A DNA stretch of 64,000 nt from Torreya grandis (GCA_037957365.1 JARHVA010000157.1:1571001-1635000), one strand, 5' to 3'; counted from the stretch's first letter, positions 1 through 13,489 are shown. Numbers and translations: made by a program. Notes: a model not told the origin generated them from the letters alone.

Positions 1-1953
1 TTCTTGGACTTAACTTTTAATACAAGACAAAGATAATATAGACACCTTGTTGTTAATATAGAATTGATAATAAGATTCCTCATTTTTAAATAAGTGATAA
101 TTTATAGCTTTCTATAATCAAAACATAATAACATCTTTGAATAAATTCCAAATAAAACCTATAAAAGTTGGTCAATTATCAAAATCCCCAAGGAGGGCCA
201 ATTTTCATGAAAAAGTTTTAAAATGGTAGGGTTGAAAGAGATTGTATACACTACAAAGATTACTAGGATTTGGGACATGTCTAAAAGGTTTGCTTGAAAT
301 ACTCATGTTTGTTGTAGGTTGGACACTTGGTTTAAGAAATTTTAAGTTCATAAAGGCACTCCATAAGTGGAAGGCCTTGATACACCAAACACCAAGGATA
401 TGATCTAGCTTGGGTTCAAGCTTGACCTTCCAAATTTGGTTGAGCCAAGAAAGACACATCCTAGGTGAGGAATTGAGGATCTAACACCTTTTGAGCTTGC
501 CAAGTTTTGATCAAAATGGGCTCATCATTTTATAAATGAGGTTTGGAGAATAATTTTTGAAGGGAGTATCATAGTTCTACATAAAACCTTTCACCATGAG
601 CATGGAGGTTGTAGATCCATCTTATAAATCATGACATCTGACATCAACTCCTAAATAAAGAAAATAACTAGTAAGTTTTAATTAATTAAATTGAATTTCA
701 ATTTTATCAAGGGCTAAGTAATGCACTCATGAGTATAAACTAGATCCTTTATATTCTAAGTTACTATTTTGAAGAGTTTCATATCTTTTATACTAGAGAT
801 TTTTAACAACAAGAGGATAGTATTGGTCATGATAGGAGATAACCAAAGATTGGTGTCATTGATGGAGATTCCACTACAAAACCCATTTAAAATTAAGCTT
901 AACTCCCTCAAAGTCTTTCTATATTATTTTCACCATAAAAGAGCCTTCAGTTTTAATAGGAGAAGATGTGATCAATATAATATGGAAACCAATGTTTTTC
1001 CAACTAAATTTATCATAAGGACATCTAGATGAAATAAAATGATGTGCAAGGATGTTATAGGAATCAATACATTTAATGGATTTTATGCCCACCCATTTTG
1101 CACATAGTGAAATTCTCTATCTATAGATGTCAATAATTCCTATGCCTCCTTTATCAAGAGAAAGATTGAAAATATCTCAGGCAATTCTATGGAATCCATA
1201 TGTTTGTTTGGTATCAAATGAAATAAATTATTTGATAATATTATCCAATTTATCATAGGAGGATTTTGAGGGGGATGAATAAGAAGAATAGTAAACATGA
1301 GTAGCAGCAAGAATTTTAGTGTAAACCTAGAATTTCCTTGCCAAAGAGAGGGGTTTGGTGATAAAGTATTACACCATTTTCTCCACTCTATTTATGACAT
1401 ATGATCATAGATCCAAAAGAGAAATATCAAAGGTAAAATTAATTACCATAATATTTAATTATCCCCCACTATATTCCATTTACACTTATATTGGTGCATC
1501 TAATCTGGCATGGTTATCATACCATGTCTAAAGAATTAGGTCTTACTCCATTTCAATTTGGATCCAAAATATAGGAAAAAATGATGAGAGATTACATATC
1601 ATCAAAATATTTTTATTTCTCTTTAAGAGTGAGTAAAGTATCATTTTCAAAGTGGCCATTGATAAGTTGAGAGGATCAGTCAAGAAGAATGATACCCTGA
1701 TCAAGAACCTACTCAACTCTATGAGCCAACATATATCCTAGAGCTTCAACAAACAAGGCATATAATATTTGGGCAAGGAGGAAACCTTGATGTATGGAGA
1801 AATAGAGATAAATATAGTCATATTTGAGTTTTTTGATAGTAAGGTAGGTTGAGGCATCTGTAAAGAGGGTTTGTATATCCTAAATGAATAATTTTCCAAA
1901 GCCAAGATCCTTAAGCATGGTTATAATGAAAGGCCCAAAGGGACCAATAATAT
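1..1953 (-). mobile_element. Partial L1-type LINE, 3' half (RT to C-terminal finger)
   Basis: Minus-strand reading gives broken LINE ORF2 pieces from the middle of the reverse transcriptase to the C-terminal zf-RVT region. The RT active-site block is at about 1,641-1,653, where the usual F-A-D-D of plant L1 elements reads F-E-N-D, so the catalytic aspartate pair is damaged. The C-terminal block is at 205-459. The whole stretch runs parallel to 2,155-4,072, and similarity stops abruptly at 1,953 (versus 4,072), as in a 5'-truncated LINE or one arm of a local duplication. The 3' end lies beyond the window start. Stops and frameshifts throughout make it inactive. Confidence 0.8.
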
Positions 1954-4072
1954 ATTTCCCATACATAAATAGTAGACTCATCCACCCATTTAGGGGGAGA
2001 GGGAATTGGATATGACTATAATATCCTCTCCATCAATGTCTATACATTAGAGGTGGTGATCAATCTGGTGGATGATCAACGGGGACACAACTCATAATAC
2101 AAGGAGCACTCCCTTGGTGATCAAAGAAGATCTTATAAATGCTTAAATCCATGGAAAAAATCTCTTATTGGACTTAAATTTGCATGCAGGCCAAAGATAA
2201 TATAGATACATTATCATTAATATAGAATTGATAATAATGTTCTTCATTGTTAAATAAAAAACAACTCTAAATAAATTTCATATAGAATATATTAAATTTG
2301 TCCAATTATAAAAAACCCAAAGGAGGGCCAATTATCATGAGTCAGGTTCAGACGATAGGGTTGAAAGAGATTATGTATCCAATACCAAGTAGAATGGGAT
2401 TTAGGACATGTCCAAAAGGTTTTTCTTAAAATACTCAAGTTTGATATAGGTTTGACAATTGGGTTGAGTAATTCCAAGTTGATAAAGGAACTCCCTATGT
2501 GGAATGCCTTGATAGACCAAACACCAAAGGATATGATCTATCTTGGGTTCAATCTTAAACTTTTAAATTTGGTTAAGTTGAGCAAGCCATATCCAGGGTG
2601 AGGAACTAGGGCTCTAACACCTTTTTAGCTTGTCAATTATTGATGAAAATGGGTTCATCATCTGATAAATGAGTCCTAGAGAATAATTTTTGAAGGGATA
2701 ATCATAGTTCCACATCAAACCTTTCACCATAAGTGTTGAGGTTGCAGACCAATCTTATGAAGCATGACATCTAACATCAACTCTTAAATGAGGAAAATAA
2801 TTAGTAAGTTAGACTTACTTAAATTGACTTTCAATTTTATCAAGGGCCAAGGAGCCCATTTATGAGCATAAACCAAATCCTTTATAGTCTAAATTCATTT
2901 TTTGAAGAGTTTCATATCTTTTATACCAGGGATTTTTGCCAAAAAGAGATTAGTATTGGTCATGATAGGAGAGAACCAAATATTATGGTCATTGAAGGAA
3001 ATTTCGCAATAAAATCCATCACCAACCCATTTTAAATGAAGCTTAACTACCTCAAAGTCATTCTATATTATTTTCACCACAAAAGAGCATTCAATTTTAA
3101 TAGGATAAAATGTGATCAATATAGTATTAAAACTAATGTTGTTCCAACTAAATTTATTGTAAGGAGATATAGATGAAATACATTGATGCATGAGGATTTT
3201 TTAGGAATCAATAGATTCAATGGATTTGACCACCCATTTGGCACATAGTGGAAATCTCTATTTATAGATGTTAATAATTCCTACACCTCCTTTATCATGA
3301 GAAAGAAAATATCCCAAGCATGTTTATGGAATCTTTGTGTTTGTTTGACATCAAACCAAATAAATCATTTAATAATATTTTCTAGTTCATCATAAGAGAC
3401 TTTGGAGGGGACTAAATAAGAAGAAGAACAAATATGAGTAGTGGCCAAAATTTTAGTACAAACCTACAATTTCCTTTCCAAAGAGAGGGGTTTGGTAATA
3501 AAGTATTCCTCTATTTTCTCCACTCTATTTATGACATATTTTCATGGATCCATAAGGGAAATATCAAAAGCAAAGGTAATTTAAATAAGATTGAATTTTC
3601 CCCCTCTATATTTCATTTCTAATTATATTAGTGCAACCAATCTGTCATGGGCATCATACTATGTCTAAAGCATTAGGTCCTACTCCATTGCAAGTTGGAT
3701 CTAAAAGCTAAGAAAAAATGATGAGACACTACATAGACTCCTTGAAATATTTGTCTTTCTCTTCAAGAGTGAGTAAAGTATCATTTTAAAAGTGGTCATT
3801 GATGAGTTAAGAGGACTAGTTTAGAAGAATGATACCCCAATTGAGAACCCACTCAGCTCTATGAGCCAATAGATATCCTAGAGCTTCAATAGACAAGAAA
3901 TATTATGTTTAGGAAAGGAGGCAACCTTTATTTATGGATAAATAATGAAAATATAGTCATAATTAAGATTTATAATATTAAGGTAGGATGAGGCATCCAA
4001 AAGAGGCATTGGACAACCTAAATGAATAATTTTACAAATCTAAGACCCCTGAGCATGGCCAGAATGAAAGGC
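1..4072. repeat. Direct repeat pair of a LINE 3' half
   Basis: Bases 1-1,953 and about 2,155-4,072 align in the same orientation with an offset near 2.12-2.16 kb. Shared landmarks include the block at 205-400 against 2,350-2,510, the block at 1,300-1,400 against 3,450-3,540, and the RT active-site region. The copies differ by many substitutions and small indels, so the duplication is old. Bases 1,954-2,150 lie between the two and look like the ORF2 tail or 3' UTR of the right-hand copy. Confidence 0.85.
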
Positions 4073-5900
4073 CATTCGATTATATCACAACCTTTCTCAA
4101 AATCAAGCTTGATAAAGATGGATATCTAACAAGATTCCCTCTCCCATTACATACCTTTCCACATAGCATAAGTTTTTTAATAATATACTTATTTTTTATA
4201 AATCCATTATACTTAGGTTTAATAATGGCAAGTAAGATGAGCCAGAGGCAGTTAACAAGAGCTTTAATGATGATTTTGTAAGATACAATGAATAGGGTGA
4301 TTGGAGGCTATAAAATTATAATTTTTGGGCTGATCACTTTAGGTATGAATTTAATATTGCCTTAATTAATGAGAAAACCCAACTATTTTTCTTGTAAATC
4401 GTCTTTGTAAATTTAAAACAAATCATGACCAATAAATTCCCAGGCAGTTTTATAAAATTCACAAGGAAAGCCATCAATCTCTAGGCTTTATCATTGCTCA
4501 TGCAATGAAGGTCCTATGAGAGCTCATGAAGAGATAAATTTGCTTCAGATAACCTTTTGTCATCAATCTTGATCTTCTATAAAACCACATCGATGCATTT
4601 CTACAAAGCTTGAGTCATCTCAATTGTTTCCTCCTGAGATTAAAGAACTAATTTATAGTAGTCCAAAATAGCAAAGATTATAGGAATATTAGTGATTCTA
4701 AACTGGGATGAAATAATGAACTTGATATTTTCATGATTTTTTTTAGATATGAGAGGCTTGAAAAACTCCTTGGAATCTTTATCACCATTTTTTATCCAAT
4801 AAAGGAAAGCACAAATTTGTACCCTTCTAGCAGCATGATTGTCTACCAATCTGAATTTTTATTTGAGAGAGTCAGATTAGATTTACAACTTAAATTCAAA
4901 ATGGTTTCACTAAAGGAGGGATGATATCCTCTTGTATAATTTGATCATATCCCCATTCTTCTACTTCTGAATGTTAGCAATATTTTTTCCATATTGGCAT
5001 AGAAAGTTGGTGGTGTGAAGGATAGTCTCATTCCACCACTCTATCCAAATGGTAGTAAAAGGTGGCTAAGGTGAAATATTACAAACCTAATAAATTATAT
5101 GGATGGTACCATAGTTGAAAAATAATGAGTTTTTATGATGAATTGATCACATTTCACTCTAAAGTGGTTGTTTCTCTACTCGACTCTACAAGTGATGGGA
5201 TTGTGGTTTGAGAGAACATATTCAAAATGCACAACAACAAGATATACATTAGTAATAGAAAAATAAAATATATTTTTCTTTGATATAATATAATTTAATA
5301 ATCTCTTAAGGATCCTATTGGCACTAGCATGATATTTAAACCACGTAAACCAATAAGTGGAAGTTATTATGCAACTTTGGAATAGAGGGTCAAATAGGCT
5401 CCATAGATTTTTAAAATAATTTCAAGTCTCACATTCTCCCACACACCATCTCATTGGTATGGCACCAAATTTTTCCTAAATACTTTGTATCATATTAAAT
5501 CCCTACACATAATAAACATGGTGATGGATAAGTTAGTTAAATATTATCATAAAGATACTTTGTGAGGGTCATCATTAGGGGTGTAGATGTTGAGAACCCC
5601 TACTGAATGTACATTAAAATGGATAAGCTAAATATCCTAGTGTGATAGATCAACCCTCATGGAAATAATTAAGAAATAAAATTTTAAGTAAACTAAGATA
5701 CTGGTGTCAACATGTCTATCATTATATGGGGTGGAGAATTGAGAATCACCAAACCATATGCATTTGAGAGTACTTTTTGGAAGAAATACTGAGATTTTAA
5801 ACTATTGCATATAAATAAAATATAAATATCCCAAGTATTGATAGATAGTTTTCACAAAGAATTTATAAGAAAACATTGTGAGAAATTGAACATTGCAAGA
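2290..5900 (-). pseudogene. LINE ORF2: endonuclease and reverse transcriptase, broken
   Basis: ORF2 of plant L1 elements nicks DNA and copies the element RNA by target-primed reverse transcription. On the minus strand, the endonuclease part shows V-L-N-I-Y-T-P-N-D-D at about 5,560-5,600. Reverse transcriptase landmarks follow: G-F-P-C-E-F-Y-K-T at about 4,440-4,475, K-L-D-F-E-K at about 4,090-4,120, and the active-site block at 3,781-3,794 where F-A-D-D has become F-stop-N-D. The zf-RVT-like tail with W-I-H-N-L-F is at about 2,330-2,477. Frames shift repeatedly and stops are common. Family assignment rests on motif order; boundaries are approximate. Confidence 0.8.
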
Positions 5901-6965
5901 TAAGATATTTATTAAGAAACATCATCCATAGGGATCTACCCTTGTCCATCTTCAATTTCTTCAAGGGATAAAAAAATATTACACTCGTTTGGAAAAAAAT
6001 ATCCATAATAAAAATGGATAATTTTTTAGCCCCATTGTCCTCTCGTAGAGAGTCTCCACCAACACAAGGTGGGTTGCATGACCACATAGAGAAGGAACTA
6101 CTTATATAGTCTATCCTAATAGGATAAGATCTCAATAGAGGCTAGTGAAAAACTTGTGAAACATGAATCTTCAAGGCTATTGGCATGTTAAGAGCTGTAG
6201 GTGGTGGATTGAAATTGTGTAGCTCAGAAGAGGATTTGGTCATAATAGAAGTAGTATCTAGGGGGTAGGTTTATTATTGATGGGTTAATTTTTATTTGTT
6301 AATGTTGTCTAACTAATATTTATTTTTCCACCTTGGGATTCTCAAATTGTGATTGTTCAAATGATGGTTTTGACCAATCTATGAGGGGGAAATATTTGAT
6401 CTAATGATTGAAGGTCTAACAATGATACCAATTATTAAGGAGATTGAAACAGACAAATTTATATGCACAGCACTTTTGTGTTGACTTGAATATCAATGGA
6501 TTCCTTCAAATATTTGGTCAAGTTGACTTCAACACATACCCTCCTATTAGGGCCTTAAAAACATAACTTATTTGGCTCATGACATAAGACACACCCTATA
6601 GGCTTGATAATATCATCAAGTAAGAACCATGGAGGAATTGGTAGGCCAGGGAGTTTAATTAGATAGACACCCCAGGGGAAGCCTAGTTAGTGACCTTGAA
6701 TTCATGGGTCCATTTGAATAAAATTAAAAGTGTGTTTATCAGGAACTAATAGATAGATTTAGATAGTATGGTTTAGACTTGGGATAGATCCTTAAATGAT
6801 AAAATGATAAAAAAAAAAAAAAACATTTTTAAGGTTTTGAACACCATTGACATAGACACTTGAGGCCTCTAAATAGTGTCAAAACCAAGTATTGAGGAAC
6901 TCCTTCAAGGGTATGTAGGAAAAAAAACTAAGTAATAAGAAAACAATTTTCATACCATTTATGAA
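5901..6965 (-). pseudogene. LINE ORF1, DUF4283 part, broken
   Basis: ORF1 of plant L1 elements is an RNA-binding protein, usually a DUF4283 domain followed by a CCHC knuckle. The minus strand at about 6,600-6,660 reads L-P-G-L-P-I-P-P-W-F, matching the DUF4283 core seen in the plus-strand LINE at about 15,160-15,180 (L-G-L-P-L-P-L). Downstream P-N-R-R-V-C-V-E-V-N-L matches the segment preceding the knuckle. I did not find a convincing knuckle here. A run of A at 6,811-6,823 causes frame loss. The N-terminal part lies beyond the copia insertion at 13,495-13,800. Confidence 0.65.
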
Positions 6966-6970
6966 CACTA
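6966..6970. repeat. Target-site duplication, left, CACTA
   Basis: CACTA directly precedes the TG of the left copia LTR and is repeated exactly at 13,490-13,494 after the CA of the right LTR. Five base pairs is the normal duplication length for copia integrase. Confidence 0.9.
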
Positions 6971-7370
6971 TGATATCACTCCAAATAATTTAACCAAGAA
7001 AAATTTACTTAAGGTGGGTCTTATGCCCACTAAGGTAAGTCCACATGCATTTTATTAATCATGAAAAAATAAGTACATGGAAAGGGTGACAATATATCTT
7101 TAACCCTTTTAATTACAAAAACATGTATATTTAGCTTTTACCTATGAATAATAGAAGATAACTAGCCTAATAGACAAATCTTACAATAAAGCAACCTGAA
7201 AGTTAGTTTAATTATTAACCAAAAAACATAAAACAAACTAAGCCAATATGATAATGATTTATTAAAGGGGGTGTATTTATAAATAAATATGCATGCCCCT
7301 TTTACAATTATTATTTAATAACACCTAAATGAAGTTAAGACTTTGGAAAAAATCCAAAAAAAAAAACCCA
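6971..7370 (-). repeat. Copia 3' LTR (left on the plus strand)
   Basis: It starts TGATATCACTCC and aligns along its length with 13,101-13,489, sharing blocks such as GCATGCCCCTTTTACAATTA. The right edge is set at the CA at 7,369-7,370. The exact end is blurred by an expanded A-run at 7,356-7,366. Confidence 0.85.
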
Positions 7371-9059
7371 CATGATCCAAAACCAGTTCCATGGACACAT
7401 GTCAAGCATTTTTTTAAATTTCTCATATTTGATTCTATCAAGGGGGTTTGTGAAGATATTAGTTGTCTGATCATCAATTGGTAAATATATTAGATCAAGT
7501 GATTTATTTGACACCAAAATTAACATATAATGATATTATAAATCCATATGTTTTGTTTTAGCATGAAATACTATATTTTTAGACATCTTAATTACACTTT
7601 GATTATCAATGTATAACTGTGTAGGAACAATCTGAGAAATCTAAGGATCTTCAAGAATGCATCATAAAATACAAAAATTTTATAGAAGCATCCCATTATA
7701 TGGTGTATTATGATATTTATGATGAATTTACCACTATATCTTACTTCTTGAAACACCACACAATGACAACTAAACCCATATGCATGGTGTACCCTATTGT
7801 GGACACTCTATCATCCACACATCTACCAAAATATGCATTACAATACCCAACAAGTTTTAATTTATTATTGTGACAGTAATCAAGGCCATATGTTTTAATT
7901 CCATAAAAGTAATTAAGTACTCTTTTTTCTACATGCCAATGAATTTCTCTAGGTTCATACATGAACCTCAAGAAAATTCCAACTAAAATGATATATCAGG
8001 CCTAGTAGTCACCAAGTATATCAAACCTCTCACTAACTATTTATATATGGTGCCATAAAAAAGGGCACTACCATCATACTTAGATAATTTCAAGTTAGTT
8101 TCTATGGGAGTAAGGGTAGGTTTGTGATCACACGTGTCAAACCTATTTAATAACTCAAAAATATATTTAGTTTGTGAAATGAAAATACTTTGATTTTTCT
8201 AAGTAACTTCTATGCCAAGGTAATAGTGAAGAAGTATAAGATATGTCATCTCAAACCCATATTTTAGTTCTTTTTTCATAGACTTGTTATGGTTTTCATC
8301 ATTTTTTATGATAAACAAGTCATCAATATAGAGAACAAGAATTACCAATTTTTTTCCCTACACTCAAATATAGAGAGTATCATATGATTCACTACATGTA
8401 AATCCAAGTTTTTTCAAGTAGGAATCCATCTTTTCATACCAAGCCCTAGGTGCCTATTTGAGCCCATAGAGAGCTTTGATTAACTTACATACTATGTGTT
8501 CTACACCCACTTTCTCAAAACCTTGAGGTTGTTCATATACTCTTATTCCTATAAATTACCATTTAAAAAGGCACTTATGACATACATATAATGTAATTTA
8601 CAACCATTATGTGATACTAAGGTAAGTACCATATGAATAGTGTGCCTTTTAGTAGTTGGTGAAAATATTTCCTCATAATCAATACCTTCTTGTTGCCCAT
8701 AGCCTTTTATAACAAGCCTTACCTTATGTTTATGAATGGAGCCATCTGATTTATAATTTATTCTATAAACCCATTTTAATCCTATGGGTTGATTATGTGT
8801 AGGAGGATCAACCAAAACCCAACTATCATTGTTAATAATTGCATCATACTCACTTTTCATTGCAATTTTCCAAACCTATTCAATATAAGCCTCTTCAAAA
8901 TTGGATGGCTTAGTGGAAGAATTTGTAACAACCATTACATAATTCACCTATTTACAAGAATTCCTAAGACCTATGAGACCAAATTCATCTAATTTCAAGT
9001 CAGAAAAAGTACTTTGGGCCCATTTTAGATACTTGTCTTAATTGTTAAGATTAGGAACA
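7371..9059 (-). pseudogene. Copia reverse transcriptase and RNase H, broken
   Basis: This part of a copia pol copies the RNA genome and removes it. Minus strand 8,860-8,549 encodes the RT N-terminal block with W-V-L-V-D-P-P, G-L-K-W-V-Y-R-I and Y-E-E-I-F-S-P-T, typical of plant copia. The catalytic block reads L-Y-I-D-D at about 8,318-8,332, so the two aspartates are intact. Minus strand 7,971-7,741 holds the RNase H-proximal segment with H-W-H-V-E-K-R-V-L-N-Y and G-Y-C-N-A. The C-terminal end near 7,380 reads K-K-M-L-D-M-C-P-W. Several stops and frame changes separate these blocks. Confidence 0.88.
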
Positions 9060-10599
9060 CCAAAATTATCTTCATGTGTACCATTTGAAGGAATACTTAG
9101 AAAATTTTCAAAATTTTATAAGTCATTATCTTGTTAAATACTAGAGGAAGTATAATAAATGTAATAGATTCTAGTCTCATACCATAACTGTGAGAGTTAG
9201 CCTCATTATTCAATCCTTGAGTATGTTTTTCAATCTTCCTCTCTAACCTATCAAATGGTGAATCAATATCTATAGTGTTAATAGTACAATTCATCAAATA
9301 TCACATCCCTACTCACTATGAACTTACTTGTATCCTATGCAAGCAAATGGTGCCCCTTTTGATTTTCAAAATACCCAAGAAATATGCATTTTCTACTTCA
9401 TGGTTCCAACTTAGTTTTGTGTTTAAAATGAATTGAAGCAAAAAAAAGACATCTAAAAAAATTCAAGTGTTTAACTTTTGGTTTAAAACCATACCAAGAC
9501 TCATATGGAGTTAAACCAAAAGTGTAATTACAGGGGACCTATTTCTCAAATATACTACAATACCAATAGCTTTGGTCCAAAACTCATCATTGAACTATTT
9601 ATAGTGCAACATAGCTCAATTTTCGCCCTCTAAATTATTGTTCATTCATTTAAATATTACATTCTATTGTGTAGTATAAACATTATTATATTATTGATGA
9701 ATCCCATGTTCTCGACAATAATCCAAAAATTCATTTAAAGTATACTCAATATACTCACCACCATTATTTGAATGAAGAGTGCCTAAGTGTGAACCTATTT
9801 CTTTTTTAACTAAGTGTAACCAATCTACAAAATTAGTGAAAACCTCTTATTTGTTTTCAATAAAAAAACATTGAAGTCATCTTAAAAAAATTATCAATAA
9901 ATAATATAGAATATCTGCACATTCCAACGAATGAATTCTTCATGTCACAAACATCACTATGAACTAACTACAAACATTTGTTATCTCACTATAAATATCT
10001 CTTAGGAAATTTTACCTATTTTATTTATCCAAAACACATGATTCACAAATAATACTATCTTTGTGAAAAGTGCTCAAACCACTCACCATGTCATATCTTT
10101 GTATTTTCACTAAAGAGTGAATATTCAAATGTTCATAGCAGAGATACTATAACCACTATGTAGACATAGTGCTTATACATGTATCGATAACTATCATAAG
10201 TACTACTTTGGGAAGAATCACTTTAAAATGTAAACAAACCAAATTTCCATCCTCATAAATTATATACATGGCTTTGTATCTATATTTTACTGAGTTAATA
10301 TAAATGAGCCCATTTTCAAACATAATTTGATAACCCTTCTTATGAATAGTTACCAATGAAAGAAGATGTTTTTATAATGTGGGAACATACCAAACATTCT
10401 CAAATTATTTGATGGAAGCATTAGGAAGTAAAATTCTAATAGACCCAAATCCATGTGGAGTATGCATAGATTTATCTACCAAGGATACCATAGTGAGAGA
10501 TGCTTCTTTGAGGGTCTAAAAAAAGTCTTTCCTGAATGTCATGCATTTAGTTGCTCCTATATCTAAAACCTACACATATATAAACTCATGTCTAACCTC
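9060..10599 (-). pseudogene. Copia protease and integrase, broken
   Basis: Minus strand at 10,550-10,564 reads L-D-I-G-A-T, the aspartic protease site with the usual D-S/T-G changed to D-I-G. The pre-integrase segment follows with V-W-Y-V-P and a continuous piece at 10,356-10,156. The integrase core starts near 9,944-9,961 as V-H-S-D-V-C-D, the first catalytic aspartate region. Y-E-S-W-Y-G-F-K-P-K near 9,490 and F-L-G-Y near 9,370 are also copia landmarks. Stops are frequent and no long frame survives. Confidence 0.82.
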
Positions 10600-11628
10600 A
10601 TATTCCATATAAGTAATGTTCTTTAAATTAGTCAATGTATATTCATGAGAAACATTTATCGACTCATCATAATCATGGTCAACATATTGAGCAGAGTTCG
10701 ACTCAGTCACTTTTTATGGCCTCTAAATTTTGTCAAAAAGAATCCTACACTGAGAGGCAATGCAACAAAATTTCCCACATCTATTACACTGAATGTCTGA
10801 TCTACCTCAAGCTATGCCTCTATAATAATTATGACCACATCCTCTATCACTCATCTCATTTTAATGAGAATGACTATACTATTTATTTGAATAGTTATTC
10901 TAGTTATATCCTCTACCTATGTTTTGAAATATGCCTCCTCTATAATCTCTAACCCCTCTATAACTTTTCTCTCTATATTTTTGTTGAATAGAAAAAGAAG
11001 AGATAGGCTTGGACTCTCTAACATGAGCTTCATTAGTTTACTTAGATTTCTTTGGGAGAGAGAGGTCATGCTAAATAAGTAACTTAGCTAATTTATCAAA
11101 ATTTATGCCTGTGATCTTGTCAAAGACATGTAACATTTACATAAAGTTTCAATATGACACAAGGAATCTTTTCAATGCAAAAATAACAATGACATCATCA
11201 TATAATTTACCAAACCCAACCTTAGTATACACAGTAGCAATAATATTTAACTTATACATGTACTCTCATATATCCCCATCTTCCTCTAATGACAAAGTAA
11301 ATAACTGCATGCGTATATTTGTCTTCTTATGCTTAGGATTTTTATCATACAAGTCAGATAAAGTCTTCCATGTAGTGTAACCATGAGGAGAATTTTCAAT
11401 ATGAATATAATTATCTCTAGTGAAACAATGCTTGATTAAAGTTAGGGCCTTAGAATCATGGATATTAAAAATGTCAAGTTTAGAATGTTTTATAGGATTT
11501 TAACTCTTCACAACATCCCATAACTCATTAAAAATTGATGAATCTTCCATCAACCATTTCCAATTAGTGTAATTGGATATCCTTAAATTATCACTATTTG
11601 AAAGTAAATGTTGAATTTTGGGCATCAT
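10600..11628 (-). pseudogene. Copia gag with zinc knuckle, broken
   Basis: The best start is the minus-strand ATG at 11,628-11,626. The capsid-like UBN2-type region follows: W-K-W-L-M-E-D, D-S-K-A-L-T-L-I-K-H, W-K-T-L-S-D-L-Y, then K-T-N-I-R-M-Q-L-F-T-L and Y-M-Y-K-L. The knuckle at 10,746-10,789 reads C-N-R-C-G-K-F-C-C-I-A-S-Q-C, so the histidine of CX2CX4HX4C has become cysteine. A basic Gly-Arg-Tyr stretch precedes it. In life it would form the particle that packages element RNA. In-frame stops interrupt it. Confidence 0.88.
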
Positions 11629-13087
11629 TAAATGAATATAAGTGTGAAAATTAAAGAACAACATACTCATATAACACTTTACACAAAATAATGCTTCTAT
11701 GGGTTTTTTCCCTTAACCTTCATGTAGAGTAAAAGAGATATATTTTTTATAGGTTTTTCACTTAACCTCACTATAAAACAAAATAATTACACCCTTATTT
11801 CACCAATTGCAACCTTATTTTACCAATTACACCTTTATTTTACTAATTACAACCTTATTTCACCAAAGAATCACATAATTATTACTTTTCTCCCACTAAA
11901 TTTCACTCTTTTTCATGAATTATTCCCTTTAAAAAGTTTAAAATATGTAAAATATTCCAAAAAAATGGAATATTCCTCAAAGAAGAAAATCATCAAAAAG
12001 AAACTTTCACCGAAAGAGAGTTTTGAATCCTAGACCTCAAAGAACTTCCAAGGGTTCTTACAAAAGAATACTTTTAAATTGCTCTATGAGCCTTTACAAT
12101 AAATGTAAGGAGAAATATGTATTTAAAGCTTAATTTTTATCTATGGATAATTTTTATAAAAAAAAATTCAAGGTAAAAATTAATCATTCGTGAAAATTTT
12201 TGAAAAAGGGGGAAAAACCTTGTTATATGGTGGATCCCAAAAACGCTAATTTTTCATTCAACTTTATAAAACTTTGGAAAATGAAAAAATGTATTTTTCT
12301 AGTTTCATCCAATTCCATGCTATAGGAAAGGATGCCATTCTTCTCCAAAAAAAAATTTGTGACTCTTTTCCTTCTTGATCAAGGAGTACAAATCCTTACA
12401 AGGTCATATAATGCAAGTATTAAGCAATTTTGAGAAGATTTAAACTACCAGAAAAGGATTTTATATAAAATGAATGATGGCTGACATATTTGGGATGTTA
12501 TGTAGGTCATATAATTGAAGAAATAGGCTGTACAACTTAGAATTTTTTCTTTAAAATCCTTAAGGGTAGTTTTAGATCAAAATTTTGGCATAAAAAAAGA
12601 TTAAAACATATAGAGAATCATCCAAATTCATTTCATATATTTTATACAAACTCATGGAGGCCATAAAATATTATTACATGGGTTTTTTAATCTAAAAAAA
12701 ATACACAAATGGCTGAATTTGATTTTTTGGAAAAAAGTTTTAAGCTTTGGATTCAAACAATCACCTTCTACAGGATTCTATAGGGAAAATCAAGCTTCAA
12801 AATGCAAGATGAAGATTTAATTTTATTGCTTCTCAGACCAGTCATACAAAATTAATTTTTTAAATATATTTAATTTCTTAATGTATAAATTCCTCCAATC
12901 ATAGGCTTGGAAAATAAATCATTTGAAAAAATGATATTTGAAAGGTTTTTCAACTGTTGACACCAAAATTTAACCAAAGGGTATACCTTATATTTGTAAA
13001 ATCAATTTCACGTGAGCCTTCCTTGTCCAATCACATGAATTATTTCACCTCTCCTTTTACTTGAGATCACCACACTTCCTTTACCAT

Positions 13088-13099
13088 GCTCTAATACCA
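13088..13099 (-). other. Copia primer binding site, initiator tRNA-Met type
   Basis: On the minus strand this reads TGGTATTAGAGC, one base after the end of the 5' LTR. It differs at one position from the common plant copia site TGGTATCAGAGC, complementary to initiator tRNA-Met. Confidence 0.9.
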
Positions 13100-13100
13100 C

Positions 13101-13489
13101 TGATAGAACTCCAAATAATTTAACTAAGAAAAATTGCTTTTGTGAATATTGTGCCCATTGAGGCAGGTCCCACAAGCATTTTATTAATCATGAAAAAATA
13201 AGTACATAGAAAGGGTGCCAATATATTATTAACCCTTTTACTTACAAAAATGTGTATATATAGATTTTAGCTATGACTAATAAAATATAACTAGCCTAAT
13301 AACAAACTCTTACAAGAATGCAACTTGAAAGTGAGTTTAATTATTAACCACAAAACATAAAACAAAAAAAGTAAATGTGACAGTGATTTATTAAATGGGG
13401 TGTATTTATGAGAAAAGATGCATGCCCCTTTTACAATTATTATTACCTAACACCTAAACTAAGTTAATACTTTGGAACAAGTCCTAACA
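13101..13489 (-). repeat. Copia 5' LTR (right on the plus strand)
   Basis: It starts TGATAGAACTCC, ends CCTAACA, and is 389 bp. It is flanked outside by the CACTA duplication and inside by the primer site, which fixes both edges. Confidence 0.9.

Larger units (their letters stand above)
6971..13489 (-). mobile_element. Complete but dead Ty1/copia LTR retrotransposon
   Basis: The element is 6.5 kb, flanked by CACTA duplications, with LTRs of about 400 bp (left) and 389 bp (right) that begin TG and end CA. On the minus strand the order is 5' LTR, primer site, gag with zinc knuckle, protease, integrase, reverse transcriptase, RNase H, 3' LTR, which is the copia order. Coding is riddled with stops and frameshifts. 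The LTRs differ at many sites, so the insertion is old. It sits inside ORF1 of the minus-strand LINE and in the same orientation. Confidence 0.93.

Noticed and set aside
5863..6135. 90-residue minus-strand frame
   Set aside because: It lies between LINE ORF1 and the endonuclease; no separate function is apparent and it is best taken as part of the decayed LINE.
6966..6970. CACTA transposon end
   Set aside because: The CACTA here is only the 5-bp target duplication of a copia element with LTRs.
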